From assembly GCA_022539475.1 (NCBI GenBank), contig VCMS01000241.1, positions 1 through 64,000 of the forward strand: a stretch of 64,000 bases of DNA, written 5' to 3'. The translations under genes were made by a program, and so were the position numbers. Origin of the DNA: Gracilaria domingensis. Taxonomy: Eukaryota; Rhodophyta; Florideophyceae; Gracilariales; Gracilariaceae. Numbering within the stretch: the stretch's first letter is position 1; each line of letters starts with the position of its first letter. The notes under the pieces are model-generated. The model searched no databases. It was not told the origin of the DNA and saw nothing but the letters and a program-made list of their open reading frames with translations. Of the stretch, positions 52,005-63,866 are shown piece after piece.

Positions 52005-53260
52005 GTACATCCCAAGAATGCAGCTTTATATGGCACAGCCATATCCCGAGCGGCTGCACAGAGTGTAATCACTTGGGAACATCCCACGATTGCACTCATG
52101 TCCGCGGCACAGCCGTGGCAGCAGCTGCCCGGGATTGATGATAAAGCTGCATTCTTGTGCACAGCCCAAGAATGCAGCTTTATATGGCACAGCCATATCC
52201 CGAGCGGCTGCACAGAGTGTAATCACTTGGGAACATCCCACGATTGCACTCATGTTCGCTGCACAGCCGTGGCAGCAGCTGCCCGGGAATGATGATAAAA
52301 CTGCATTCTTGTGCACAGCCCAAGAATGCAGCTTTATATGGCACAGCCATATCCCGAGCGGCTGCACAGAGTGTAATCACTTGGAAACATCCCACGATTG
52401 CACTCATGTTCGCGGCACAGCCGTGGCAGCAGCTGCCCGGGAATGATGATAAAACTGCTTTCTTGTGCACAGCCCAAGAATGCAGCTTTATATAGCACAG
52501 CCATATCCCGAGCGGCTACACAGAGTGTAATCACTTGGGAACATCCCACGATTGCACTCATGTTCGCGGCACAGCCCTGGCAGCAGCTGCCCGGGAATGA
52601 TGATAAAGCTGCATTCTTGTGCACAGCCCAGGAATGCAGCTTTATATGGCACAGCCATATCCCGAGCGGCTGCACAGAGTGTAATCACTTGGAAACATCC
52701 CACGATTGCACTCATGTCCGCGGCACAGCCGTGGCAGCAGCTGCCCGGGAATGATGATAAAACTGCATTCTTGTGCACAGCCCAAGAATGCAGCTTTATA
52801 TAGCACAGCCATATCCCGAGCGGCTACACAGGGTGCTATAACTGGGGAACATCCCACGATTGCACTCATGTTCGCTGCACAGCCCTGGGAGCAGCTGCCC
52901 GGGAATGATGATAAAACTGCATTCTTGTGCACAGCCCAAGAATGCAGCTTTATATAGCACAGCCATATCCCGAGCGGCTACACAGGGTGTAATCACTGGG
53001 GAACATCCCACGATTGCACTCATGTTCGCTGCACAGCCGTGGCAGCAGCTGCCCGGGAATGATGATGAAACTGCATTTTTGTGCACAGCCCAAGAATGCA
53101 GCTTTATATAGCACAGCCATATCCCGAGCGGCTACACAGGGTGTAATTACTGGGGAACATCCCACGATTGCACTCACGTTCGCTGCACAGCCGTGGCAGC
53201 AGCTGAACGCGAATGATTGTGAAGCTTCGTTCTTTTGCAGAGTGTAAGAATGTCGTTTTA
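52005..53260. repeat. 154-bp hairpin-rich satellite, about eight units
   Basis: Eight head-to-tail units at a constant 154-bp step (for example TGCACTCATGTTCGC at 52552, 52860 and so on). Each unit contains nested inverted repeats: ATAAAGCTGCATTCTTG with CAAGAATGCAGCTTTAT (17-bp stem, loop TGCACAGCC), ATATGGC/GCCATAT around ACA, TGGGA/TCCCA around ACA, and GGCAGC/GCTGCC around A. Units 1-7 are very similar; the last degenerates after 53205. All six frames stay partly open, giving repeated peptide frames that are not genes. The array starts 140 bp after the GCR1_C-like gene. Confidence 0.85.
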
Positions 53261-54799
53261 CAATGCAGAACAGTTTCCTTTGAAATAAGAAGGCGTTTAA
53301 GCAGAAGAAATGGTCTAAGTAACACATGTTGAAATTAGTGAGGAACACAATAGGAATGTCGATAAAATGCTCTTTACAATTGTGTTTTAATGATCTATAA
53401 AGAATTAAACTGAGTCCGAAAATCTTTGGAGGTTATGGCAAAGGCAATGTGATTCTTATATAAGTACAGAGAGTATTGGAAATGTTAAAGATTAACTTTG
53501 TAGCTTGAATCGCATATTACAGATTTTGTATAAGTTTACTTGCCAAGAATTAGCAGGTGAGAAACGTGAGTAGTGTTGCACTTTATGTGTGGGTACAGAT
53601 AAGGGTACAGGACTTTGGTTGGTGTTTTGATTTGAAATTTATATTCAAAACTGTACCCAGATCTGAACCTATCTGAGGAAGAGGTCGTTATAAGACTACG
53701 GGCAAACAGGTGATAACGTGAACTAACCGGTACCGTCGGTACCAGTAATTCAGCTCTGTACGTACATACAGAACGCACATCAATATACCATTGAAGGGGA
53801 CAGTGACGTGGAACGCTTTCGCCTGCTTACGACGCGTCATCTGGGTGACGTCAGTGACATGTCATAACGTGTCACAGTGTCGAACCGGGAAATTGCTGTA
53901 CTTGGTCGTGATTACCGTCCAGGTACGAAGGAACCTCTTTTGGCGGGACATCGTTGGCCTGTACGCAACCTTACCAACCTGGTCTTAACCGAGGCCTTGA
54001 TGGCCAGGTTCAAGAGAGAAGCTACACACCGCAGTGCATTACCTAGTTCTGGTCCTGGGACTAATATCGGGCCTAATTCAAGGCATTGGGGCCACATCTT
54101 TGAGGCACCGAAAAGCATACTATTCCGTGGGTGGACCACAATTGCTCCGAGAATCATCTCATTTAGCTGAAATCGAAATCAGCTAGATTTAAAGAATGCC
54201 AATTAAAGGTTTTATTGGAGTAGGCGGAGAAGCTGCAAGTTCATTTTGCAGTCTGCGACTTGTGGTGTAATGAGGTTCTTGTCGTGTACACGCACAGCGG
54301 TGCTCTGAGCGTTTTTCTTCCACAATGAAGACGGCGCGAAAAGAGTTGTGTTTGGAGGGATGCGTCTCTTCGCGCCCCAAAGAAGCCACGACTTTATTGT
54401 CAGATAAAACTTCTATTCCAAACTAGCCCCGTCTCCTTCTCCTATACGCGAGCGCCATTCTAGAAGTAGCCGGAGCGCACAAACCCGTACGTTCTGTGAG
54501 GTCGATGTTGTGCTCGGACGCTGGTGGTCACCTAGCAATGATAGCCACACCCTCTACACTCCTTCCCTCAACTTACCAACGTCCGAAAAAGGGTAGACGC
54601 GAGCGGGGGCGGCGCGGCGAAGGCGGTCTGCGTAACTTCAAATACGGGTCGGGCGGCAATGCGCGACAGAGGCCACCTGCGTAGTTGCAGTAGGAGGCGT
54701 GGGCGACAATGCGCCGCGGATGCAGGCATCGTAGCTGCAGTAGCAATCGGGGCGTAAATGTGCGCTAGAGAGGACGACCATTGCTTCAAAGCAGGCAGT
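53261..54799. other. No supported gene
   Basis: Short frames only. A plus-strand frame at 53877-54170 (97 codons, with REIAVLGRDYRPG and RHWGHIFEAP) is open but starts and ends without motifs. Nothing else is recognised. Confidence 0.35.
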
Positions 54800-54965
54800 A
54801 GAGCGGGGAAAGCGAACAATGCGGTAAAAGCAAACGAGCAGTAGTATGGCCAAACCAAACAAGAAGTAGGACAAGCCAGGCAAACAAAGAGCAATGCAAA
54901 CCAGACAAATAACAAGCAGTACAAACCAGACAAAAAACGAGTAGCACTGGAAAACAAAAGAGTAG
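54800..54965. repeat. Degenerate 25-bp tandem repeat
   Basis: Units such as AAACCAGACAAATAACAAGC followed by AGTAC repeat about six times with substitutions. On the minus strand they create a hydrophobic repetitive frame (FVWFALLFVCLA) within a longer open frame at 54638-55450 that is judged spurious. Confidence 0.55.
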
Positions 54966-55101
54966 GAGAAAATTAGATTAGAACGATATGCCTGCGAGTG
55001 GCTCGTACGAGAACGTTGGATAACGTGTGATAATCGGAAGAGGAGCGAGCAAATCGGAACGGTCTGTTGGAGCAGAAGTGGAGGGCTCAGCAGCAGAACC
55101 G

Positions 55102-55243
55102 AGCAGCAGAACCCCATCATCCAGAATGTTTGCAGCATATCTTGGCCGACTGCGTCGAGGGGTCTGCAACCCAGCAGCAGAACGCAATCATCCAGAACGT
55201 TTGCAGTATAGTTTGGCCCACTGCGTCGAAAGGTCTGCGATAC
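55102..55243. repeat. 71-bp tandem duplication
   Basis: AGCAGCAGAACCCCATCATC to GGGGTCTGCAACCC is repeated once at an offset of 71 bp with about ten differences. Its unit contains CTTGGCCGACTGCGTCGA. No gene is supported here. Confidence 0.65.
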
Positions 55244-56084
55244 AATCGGGATGTAATCTTCTCGAACAGTCCGAAGCAAACTGTGGAAGCCCGTCCTCCG
55301 TGGAGGTAAGAAGAAGTTAGAGAGATACGCATTGATATAAAGTACTCCAGAAGAACCAGGCAATATCCAGTGAGAAAGACTACGGTTGTGAGTGTCGTAA
55401 TATTCAATAACAGGCGAAGTCCACTCTTCCTCTTCGAACGGCTTTGGCACCGGCTAGACCTCATTGTGGGTGACGCCGTGTCCCATACACAGCAGTTCAC
55501 AAAGTAGGAGGGGTAGACATCGTTTTGCGGTGTAAGAGGTTAATATGTCACAACCAACCACTACGAAAACGCCACGTTCCAGTAAGGAACCATGAAGATC
55601 GTCTCGGAATGCGCCGAGGTCCGAAAAATCCCTGAGGGGGGCATCCGGTGCACGAAACGATCCAAAGGTCGATAAGAGGAGATGAGGCGTAGAGATGTTT
55701 ATTGCGTGGGACTATTCTCGAACAAAGAAGAAGGTGGTAGAGGGTCACTTCGTGGCAATGTCTTCGGCTCCGAATGGAACAGAATCCGTGTTTCCGGTTG
55801 ACATTGAATCACTGCAGACAAGGGATTTGAAGGGAGTGTACTTCACCGTGGCTGCAGAAACTCAGAAGACAGGAGCTAAAGATATACCCTTACTTCCCAA
55901 ACCGCGCATCCATTGAGGAGACAGGCATCGAGCGGGGGTCTTTATCAGGGTAAAGGTAATAGATTGGTGTTTAAAGAATCCGGGATTCTCGTAGACAAAG
56001 GTCGGCCCTGGTAAAAGAGGTGCGAGTTCGGAGTCGAGGCACCATTTTAAAGAGGAAGAGGAGCCAGTAATATGAATTCGCAAA

Positions 56085-56450
56085 GGAGGCGACTGCTTGA
56101 TGTTCGCGGTTGTGAACGCGGTCGCAAGCGTGATCGACGGAGGGACTGCCAAGAAGTTGCAGAACTTGATACGGCGCCAATGCAGTGGATATTCGTCAAT
56201 CGGCAGCCTCCAGCGAACGCTGCACAGCGTGTACCACAGGCTAAATATGAGAAAGAACTGTTTCCCAGAATTTGCCGAGAAAAAAGTTTTATGGATCGGA
56301 TCATGTGAGAAGGGTATATTCCTCGTGCGTCTCAGAGTTGGTAATATCGTCGATCACTGTGTGATGGTAGATGGATGCCGACGCGAAATTCTCGATGTGG
56401 ACGAGCGCAGAGCAATGAGATTGTCAGAGGGCGGCGTTGCGCGTCCATAG
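56085..56450 (+). CDS. Cysteine-protease-like domain fragment
   Basis: The frame opens after a TGA at 56073 and encodes about 120 residues. GGDCLMFAVVNAVASV resembles the Cys helix of papain-fold proteases; DHCVMVDG would carry the His and REILD the third residue, in correct order and spacing for an OTU/C39-like domain. The segment KGIFLVRLRVGN before the His is a plausible beta-strand. No ATG start is present, and upstream frames at 55695-55916 belong to no recognised domain. It may be a transposon-associated protease; the call is tentative. Confidence 0.35.
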   Translation, partial: GGDCLMFAVVNAVASVIDGGTAKKLQNLIRRQCSGYSSIGSLQRTLHSVYHRLNMRKNCFPEFAEKKVLWIGSCEKGIFLVRLRVGNIVDHCVMVDGCRREILDVDERRAMRLSEGGVARP

Positions 56451-57560
56451 TGGGGACGAGGAGGTGAGTAGAGCCTATGTTGCAGAGATGCGCGAGTTGT
56501 ATAAGTCAAGGGCGGAATAAAGAATGTGGTTCAACTTCTAATTATCCATTGCTCAGGTGTGATTGACAAAAAACTTGATGACGGTAAGTTGCGCAAACTG
56601 GCTTGTTGCATACGCTTGGTTAGTTCCTCTGCAATGTTAAGAGAACTGCGAACAAATCAAATGTCAGAAATGAGCTTGGATTTAATTCTTTGACGAGCCG
56701 CCGCAATGTCCAGCATCATACGTTTCTCCGACCCCTATGAACATAACCAGTCGCCGAGATATGGCCGCCTGGAGGGCGAAATATGGCCTTGTTTGTGCCA
56801 ACAAAATAGCTCAAAAGAAGTACATTTTATGGCCATAATACGGCCGAATAGAGGGCAACATTTGGCCTGCAACTTGGGACGAAAAGAGGCCTTATTCAGC
56901 ACGCCGAGAGTGGCCAAGGAATGGCCTCAGAGTTTCCACAGTACATGTCCCAGCAATGACCGATAGTTGTGATGTTATCGGTCGTATTGAGGTGTACCAG
57001 TACTAGGCCGAATAGTGTCCCGGTTGGACCTAAATTACTAAATTGCAAGCAACAAATTCGGTAATGGTAGCATTCGAAGTTCGATCCATATATGACCCAC
57101 TCACGTTCAATCGTGGTCATGAAGAATATCAATATTGTGCAGATTTTGGGACAAACTTTAGGCGATATTCGGTCCCAACAAGCCTCCAATTACGTAGATT
57201 TTCTTCCCCATTTAATTTCTAGATAATGACCAAAAATGGATCTACATTTTGGTCTAAACACAGCCTCAGCCATGGCGGAGGTATTGCAAATGATGATCCG
57301 CGTCCGCATGAAGGATCTTTAATTACCCATCCATCACGTATTTCAAACATACGTAGACAGAAAAACACGTGGTATATATTCATAACATTCACTACAAAAG
57401 AAAAAGATTGCATTAGATACACTTCAAGCTCAACCAAATTCAGCGCCAATTCTCATTCTTGTGTTCTGACGGACTGTATGGAACAAGATGTGAATATCAA
57501 AAGTCCAGGCATTAGATACATCGTGGAGAATCTTTCATCTCGGTTCGTATGTGATCATCG
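56451..57560. other. Non-coding region with a GGCC-rich block
   Basis: Between about 56757 and 57010 GGCC occurs nine times, often as TATGGCC or CGGCCGAAT, suggesting a decayed tandem motif. The rest shows no gene. Confidence 0.4.
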
Positions 57561-59009
57561 TCAACAAGTTGGATTGGGAGCCGTTGCATGAAGGTTCTTC
57601 TTGGTTTTTTTCGTTTTCGTCGTGTTTCGCTTACGAGGCTTGCTGGAGATTCCAGCGCTAGAGGCCATACCTCTTTGGATCTCATCATTCTCTCGAGCCC
57701 TTACGTCAGTGTTTGGTCGTGGAGCTGAAGGTTTCTTCGAACCAATTCCGCTCGCCTTGTTGAGGTGCAGCAGTCTTGTTCCTGCTTTTTGAGGCTGCTT
57801 TCTCTCAACAGTGAAACATTTCAGGGTCTTCGACGGAAGACTTTTACGACCGTGATCCACAAAGTCCCTGATCGATGAATTCGAGCTACCCATGCGCCTT
57901 TTATCAAGTATTTTGGTATTCTTGCGACCCTTCGAAACTATTGTGGCAGTGTCCCTTTGGTGCAAAGCAGGACTGTGCGCGTGCGAAAGATCATCACCTT
58001 CGTCTGAGACATCTTCTTTCTCTGGATTCTCATCTCTCGCCTTTCACAATGGCTGATTCTGTGCGAAGATTGGCTCAGCTCCATCTTCACATATCTCACT
58101 GACCTCATCGTCTGCCTCGCTACGGTTAGAGCCACTAGATGTTTCCTGGCTCCCACACATATCTCCTTGAACTACGCCATGCATGACTTCTTCTGTGTCG
58201 ACATCCTCATCATTAGCTAGGCCCACATTCTCTTCTGCTTGATGATGAAGTGTAGAAGGGCGGTCGATGGCAGGAGCAGCATGTGATTCTCTCCGGTTAA
58301 TGCCTTCACAGCCGCCTCTTTCGCAGGTGACCGCGGTTTGATTCTTCTCTGCTTCCCTTCTCTGTCGCTTCCGGGACTCTGCAACCTCTTTCTTGTTTCT
58401 CTGAATGGCCTCTTTTACGAATTCATTCACCACGCAATCACTCTGTGCAGCTGAGAGAACGCTGTAGCTCTCAATGAGCTTCTGCCTGAGCTGCAAGAAC
58501 TGGGACGGAAATTCCCTCTTCAAACTAAGAAGGGTTCGCGTTCCGCGTTCAACTCCTACTCGATAGTAGAAGAAGCCGCGAGCATCACCTTTTGATTGAA
58601 TTACTCATCGCGGGATATATCGGAAAGTCCTCGACAACTGCTTCCCCACGACGCCCCATTTTCTTCTGATACAAACGATTGGACAATTCTCTGGTAGATC
58701 CCGTGGTTCCTTCAACTTCGTCTTCATCGCTGCTGTTGGAACCATTACTGAGTTTGGAGGAAGACAATTGCTAGAGCGATGATTATTAGAGTTGGGAGCA
58801 GCACTGCCCACGGTCGCATCATTCGTGCAAACATCTGCAATCCTGTTACTGTTTTCGTTCCCATCACGATTTGATGCTCGGGAAGAAATGTCGCCACTCG
58901 TATGCTGAATTGCACTATCTGCGGTCACATGATACAACGTTCTGACGCTCATGCGGAGGCAAGGTATTACGTTCCGCATGGTTACTAACTCAAGCGATGT
59001 TGAATGCAT
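57561..59009 (-). pseudogene. Minus-strand relic of an unknown charged protein
   Basis: Reading 59009 to 57561, four frames follow each other: a Ser/Asn-rich part (59009-58605), SNRLYQKKMGRRGEAVVEDFP (58700-58585), MKREFPSQFLQLRQKLIESY with EAIQRNKKEVAESRKRQRREAEK (58523-58044, helical, basic then acidic), and a basic Lys/Arg-rich tail (57965-57561). They look like pieces of one nuclear-type protein with frame changes. Neighbouring CACTA-like DNA at 59381 suggests it may be that element's second ORF, which is a guess. Confidence 0.3.
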
Positions 59010-59380
59010 TTGTGAACGATGAATAATTTCGTACCGGTGATTAGGCTGGAGTAGTCCGCAATCTTGAACCTGTATCTCTGCTGATAAACGTGGAGGAATA
59101 TTGCAAAGCTCGCGTCAGGTCTTAACCGACAACGACTTTCAGGAATCGTTCGTAGGTCTGATGTAGCCAGAAGAAAGAGCAGGATATCCGTCGCTGATAG
59201 ATTCCAGGGCCTGCTGACGACGATGAAGCAGGGAAGGTGTAGGAGGGCAGGAGCAGAGTTTCTAAATACCTGAAGTGAAAAACTCTGGTTGAAGTGAAAA
59301 CCAGAATTTTAGAAACTGAAAATGAATAGTTTTGTAGACTTTCAGCCAAAAATACTGAAGTACTCCTATCAATTGAGATC

Positions 59381-62300
59381 ATGAATATTTTCTGTGAAGA
59401 TGATACGAGGCCGTACCTCACTGGCACAAGCGCGTGTCTGAAAAACATAAGGGCCACTTCACGCTTTCTTCTTACCATAGAAACATCGTTAACATACCCA
59501 GATATGCGGAAGGGAGGAAAGAGGGACAGTTGGGAAATATTTACGTGCGGGAAGACATTGACTCAGCTAACAGAAGATGCTCACAAGAACCCTACGAACG
59601 ATAACTCCATTCTCGAAATTCCGGTTTTGAATAGACATAAAACAAGATATAGACCTGTGGAAAACCTATCGGAGCCAGACGGCATTCAACCACCAGTAAA
59701 CGACGGAATCCAGTCCCAACATGATGAAGATTCGGATAGTGAGAGCAGTCGCATCAGATTTCGATGTAGACGTGAACCTCCCAGATTTAGTTCAACGCTC
59801 ACCCCTACCAGTAGACTGTTTTGTTTCTTATCATTGCATAATGGCATCTCAAGAACCCAGAGAAGGAATTGGTGAGATCAGTCGAAATGAGTTTCAACAA
59901 GCTGATGATAGTATCCGTGCCTCGTCATTGGGGGTCTCACAGCATTCATACTCGTACGAATGGTATCAATTCGAGTCGTTCTCAGTCGAAGTAACAAAGA
60001 AACAGCAGGAATACGAGCGTTTGGCGACATTCATATACAATGCTGAGGTATCCAGTGTCTCCCAGAGAGCCATTAAGAGACTGATTCGCGTATCACCACT
60101 TGATTCCTTATTCTCTCACAGGACACTCATATCATATGCAATCGAAAGGTCCCGTTTGAAGAAGTCATAGTGAGAATGTGTGTTAATGGCCATGCATCTC
60201 AGGCTGGGAAGCTACGATCGGCCTCCCATTGTCCGATTTGTAGATTGGACATGTCGAAAAGCAGTAAGAGATTCTGGTTCTTGAAACCATCTTTGGGTTT
60301 CACAGCATGCTGTCGCGCACAGGAGTCGTTCGAGGCAATGATGGGTGGATGTGTAAGAGCAAAAGACTCGTTGAGCGTAGATCGGTCAGAGGCTAGCCAG
60401 CACGACTATTACTACGGCGATATGTTTGTGAGACTGCACGGAGAACGTCTGCAGCAGTGGACACCTGAGAGCGATCACCTTTACATCTTCGTTACACTTT
60501 CCTCGGATGGCTCTGAGTGCGCAAAGAACAGAAGAGGAGATCCAATTTCATCCTGGCCCGTCGTATGTACTATATTCAATTATAGTCCTCAACAACGAAG
60601 GAAGGCTTCCAACTGCATTATCAATGCAGTGATTCGATCAAAACATGACGCGGAGTATTTTGACACCTTCATAAGTGTTCTAATACCCGATTTGAAGCAG
60701 TTGGAGGAGGGCTGTTTGGTCCCGTGTTATGATGGAAAAATCCGAAAGCTACACGTCTTTGGACGAATATTCTTTCGGTTTTGTTTGAAACAGCGTGTGT
60801 TTTTGAAGGAATGTCGATTGCTATGCGCAATACCGGAAAATCTGTCGCTTCTGTTGCAGTCTTTAACCTCCAAGAACAACTTCGACCTCGGAGACGTCAT
60901 CAGATTGGAGTGTAAACAAATGAGGGAAGCGTCTGATATTGAATCAGCTTGGAGAAAGTTGAAGTCAAAGAGAAGTAACGATTCAGCAAAGCGAGAAGTA
61001 GTGAAGTCCACAGGTATCAAAATCATCTTGTTCTTCTCAGCTCTCCTTAAATTTGGTCTACTCATTCCCGTATGATGTCATGCATTTAGTTCTTCTCGGT
61101 TGGGCAAAGCATATTTTTAAACTTATCACAAAATCCCACGCACGACATCATGCGCTCGAAAATCTCCCACCGTATTTCATACCTTTCCAAACACTTGAGA
61201 AGATTATCAGAGCTCTAGACAGATTTGTACATGGCATTCCAAGCTCATGGGGACGAGCACCCCTTTCACTCGAGAACCTGTTGAGATTCAAGGCCGAAGA
61301 TATCAAACGACACTGCGAGTTGTACTTGTTTCCTTTCTTCCATCGATACCGTGTTTCGAAATCAATTATGGATCTTTGGAACCAGACGCGATACTTGATT
61401 ACTCTATGCTTTGGTTGTCAATGTGATGATATGACGGGGAAAAATCTTGAGGCCGTGACTGAGAATTGCTACGCCAGGTTTGTGAAACTGTGCTACATAG
61501 ATCGTTTTTCGTCGTACTGTCTCATGCCAAGCACACACACGATATTGCACTTGCCAAGACTATTACGAGAATGCGGACCGCTTTCCAGTTCATCTTAGTT
61601 TCTTGTGGAAAGATTGTTAGGAGAAATCGGAAAACGAGTTCAGCAGACGTCGAAAATATCCTCCCACATCTTCCAAAAGAACTTCAATTGTTTCCGCTTC
61701 AACTGGCAAATAAAGAAACGTCATTTGGCGAAACAAAAGAAGCAGGACACGAGTCGTTCACATTTACGACGCAGCTGAGCGATGTTTCAATAAAGACAGA
61801 ACTATAGTCCGGAATTCAATGTCGTGGGGTGCGAATGGCTCTTGGAAGTCCCATTAAGAAGCAGTATCAAGCGGTGAGGAAGTTTGTGGAGCATAATCTT
61901 TACGGAGAGACAGAAACGTATGAGATTTTGTGCATCACGGAGTTCAACTCTGCAATTGTAGTCAAGGATTGCCGTGAATTAAAAATTGAGAGCATTCGGT
62001 TTCACGCAAACCGAGGATTGAACTCTCAAAACCACGACAGACAGCGGTACTGCGTAGCGGCGCATTTTTTTCCAGAAACTTCATCCAATTACACGATATC
62101 AAACAGATCTCAAGATGAACATCTTGTGCATTTGTACTATGGCTGCATCAAGAACATCATTGCAGATTCCAAAAAAGTCAAACACATGAAGGTCAAGGCG
62201 GGTTTTGTAGATATCGGCTGGCAGTTCAATATGGTGGCAGATCTTAACTTTGACATAGTGTACATCGACAAAACAGATCCTGGACAGATGACCACTAAGC

Positions 62301-62437
62301 ACTTCAGTTGCATTCAGAGAATAGTTGGTTTTGTAGACGTAGAGGAACGGAGATACTTCATCGACCCATCAAGATTTCGAAACGAACAAAAGTTAGCGTT
62401 TCAAGAGATATTACAGGGTATCCATCGTCGAGCATAG
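59381..62437 (+). mobile_element. CACTA-like transposase, better preserved copy with frameshifts
   Basis: Consecutive plus-strand frames give a long transposase: an acidic leader (59381-59875), QQEYERLATFIYNAE (59721-60170), a zinc-like CVNGH ... HCPICR (60180-60245), the catalytic-type segment YIFVTLSSDGSE with SSWPVVCTIFNYSPQQRRK (60480-60600), FPYDVMHLVLLGWAKHIF (61065-61115, the D-x-M-H motif), PSTHTILHLPRLLRECGPL (61530-61590, the N/T-x-H-x-x-x-H-L ... G-P-L block), and a C-terminal beta-rich part with LYGETETYEILCITEF (61895-61945). Motif order matches Tnp2/Plavaka-type CACTA transposases. The frame changes at about 60170, 61070 and 61580, with a stop before 61829. Terminal repeats were not found. 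Confidence 0.6.
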
Positions 62438-63470
62438 ATTTGTCGACCTTCTGGCAGTTTTGATTAACAAGATCGTTCACCATTACTCATCGCCAGAACA
62501 TATCGTTTGAATGAAGAAATTTGGAGACCGCGGGAATGATGTGAGCCATTCACGCGTCGAAAAGTATGGTGGGTACACCATATTCGTTCAAGTTGCAATC
62601 GATGAGCGTAGATTGTTACGTAAACGGCCTCTGTATTACAGCAGAGAAAATTCACAGGTTCGCATTACAACCAAAACGCAGAAGGAACGGAGCGCTTTAG
62701 AAAGTTTCTTCCGCGCGTTTTAGAGTCTCCAATGTGGTACTTTTTATATCATATAGTAACATCATCATCAGAAATTTTCATGCCAGAAGACAAGCGCGCG
62801 CCAAGCGGTGTTCAGAATATGTGCGTTGTGGAAACTGCGAGCCAAATCCAAAGCGGTTCGTCCGAGCGAGGACAGAATTTCATACTCATTTGCCCCCCAT
62901 GTTCTTGAGAAAAGCAACAGACGGAGGTGCCAAATAGAGCAATTCTCAATATCAGTTCCCTCCGTGTTTCACCTTGCGTTTAGCTGATGCGTGAAATCCA
63001 AGATTCGGACATCACTTTCCACACCGCTGCGGCGATGAGCGACCTAGCTAGATTGCACGGAGCTAATCCGACATCAAGAGGTAGAGTCCATCTATAGCGA
63101 GAGCGAAGGCACCGGAAAACGTGAACGGACTACCGAACTGTTGTGGTTGGCTTCGACCTTAAAGGAGGCAGTGGAGATGTGCAGTCATGAAGGTTGTTCT
63201 GTTAGTCCCAATTCCGAAGCAGACGTTTTCTCTGTGGTGTGACGTTCTCCTCTCATCGTATGGTGCGAGCAGAGATCAGGTTCAACCAAACTCTATGGTG
63301 GAAGGTAATGCAAGTTCCCATTGGTCGTCCGAGTACTTCAATAAAACCTTGTTCCGCCACAGGTACACAATTGAACCTGAATGAACTCAAGTTTGGTTCG
63401 CGCCGTGCCGAACCGCGGCGTGATCCACGCCTACGCATAGAGCTCATCTCATCTTCAACGCTTTTGAAGT
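62438..63470. other. Region 3' of the CACTA-like gene, short frames only
   Basis: Plus-strand frames at 62511-62723 (from ATG, 70 codons, basic) and 62734-62937 may be leftovers of the same element; neither has a recognised motif. Nothing else is supported. Confidence 0.35.
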
Positions 63471-63707
63471 ATGTCTGCTTCGGAAGACAATAGTGGCGAT
63501 GCGTTTCGAAAGGTTGGGCTTCATAATGAGATTGGGTCCTCTCTGGAGCATGTAATGGTTCCAAGAAATGCAGCGTTTTTGGTGTGGAAAGAATCTGCTT
63601 CTAACGGGGACCCACGCACTAGAAAACCCAAGATAGAGCATGTGGTTTCCAAAGAACGAAACAATTTGGCAGTAATAGCCCTCTCCAACGGCATTGGATC
63701 ACTCTGA
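63471..63707 (+). CDS. Small hypothetical protein
   Basis: A 78-residue frame from ATG 63471 (MSASEDNSGDAFRKVG) with mixed polar composition. No family recognised; short and unconfirmed. Confidence 0.25.
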   Translation: MSASEDNSGDAFRKVGLHNEIGSSLEHVMVPRNAAFLVWKESASNGDPRTRKPKIEHVVSKERNNLAVIALSNGIGSL

Positions 63708-63866
63708 ATAGCTAAATGGTGATTGTAAGGCAATAACCGAGAGAAAGAAAACGAGAAATACTGGCAGCGATATAAACTTGCGCAACGTAACGAGTCCGCG
63801 AAACAACGTGCAGTGCCACTTGCCAAACGTCGGTAGAGATACGTATTGAAAAGCGCAAATACCGAC

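Noticed and set aside
52026-53111. Series of 83-132-codon frames on both strands in the 154-bp array
   Set aside because: They repeat with the satellite period and arise because 154 bp shifts the frame each unit; no start context or domain.
52005-53260. CRISPR array
   Set aside because: Units are contiguous 154-bp repeats without unique spacers, in a eukaryotic context.
54638-55450. 270-codon minus-strand frame with hydrophobic stretches
   Set aside because: It runs through two tandem repeats and starts at GTG; the apparent membrane segments are the translated 25-bp repeat.
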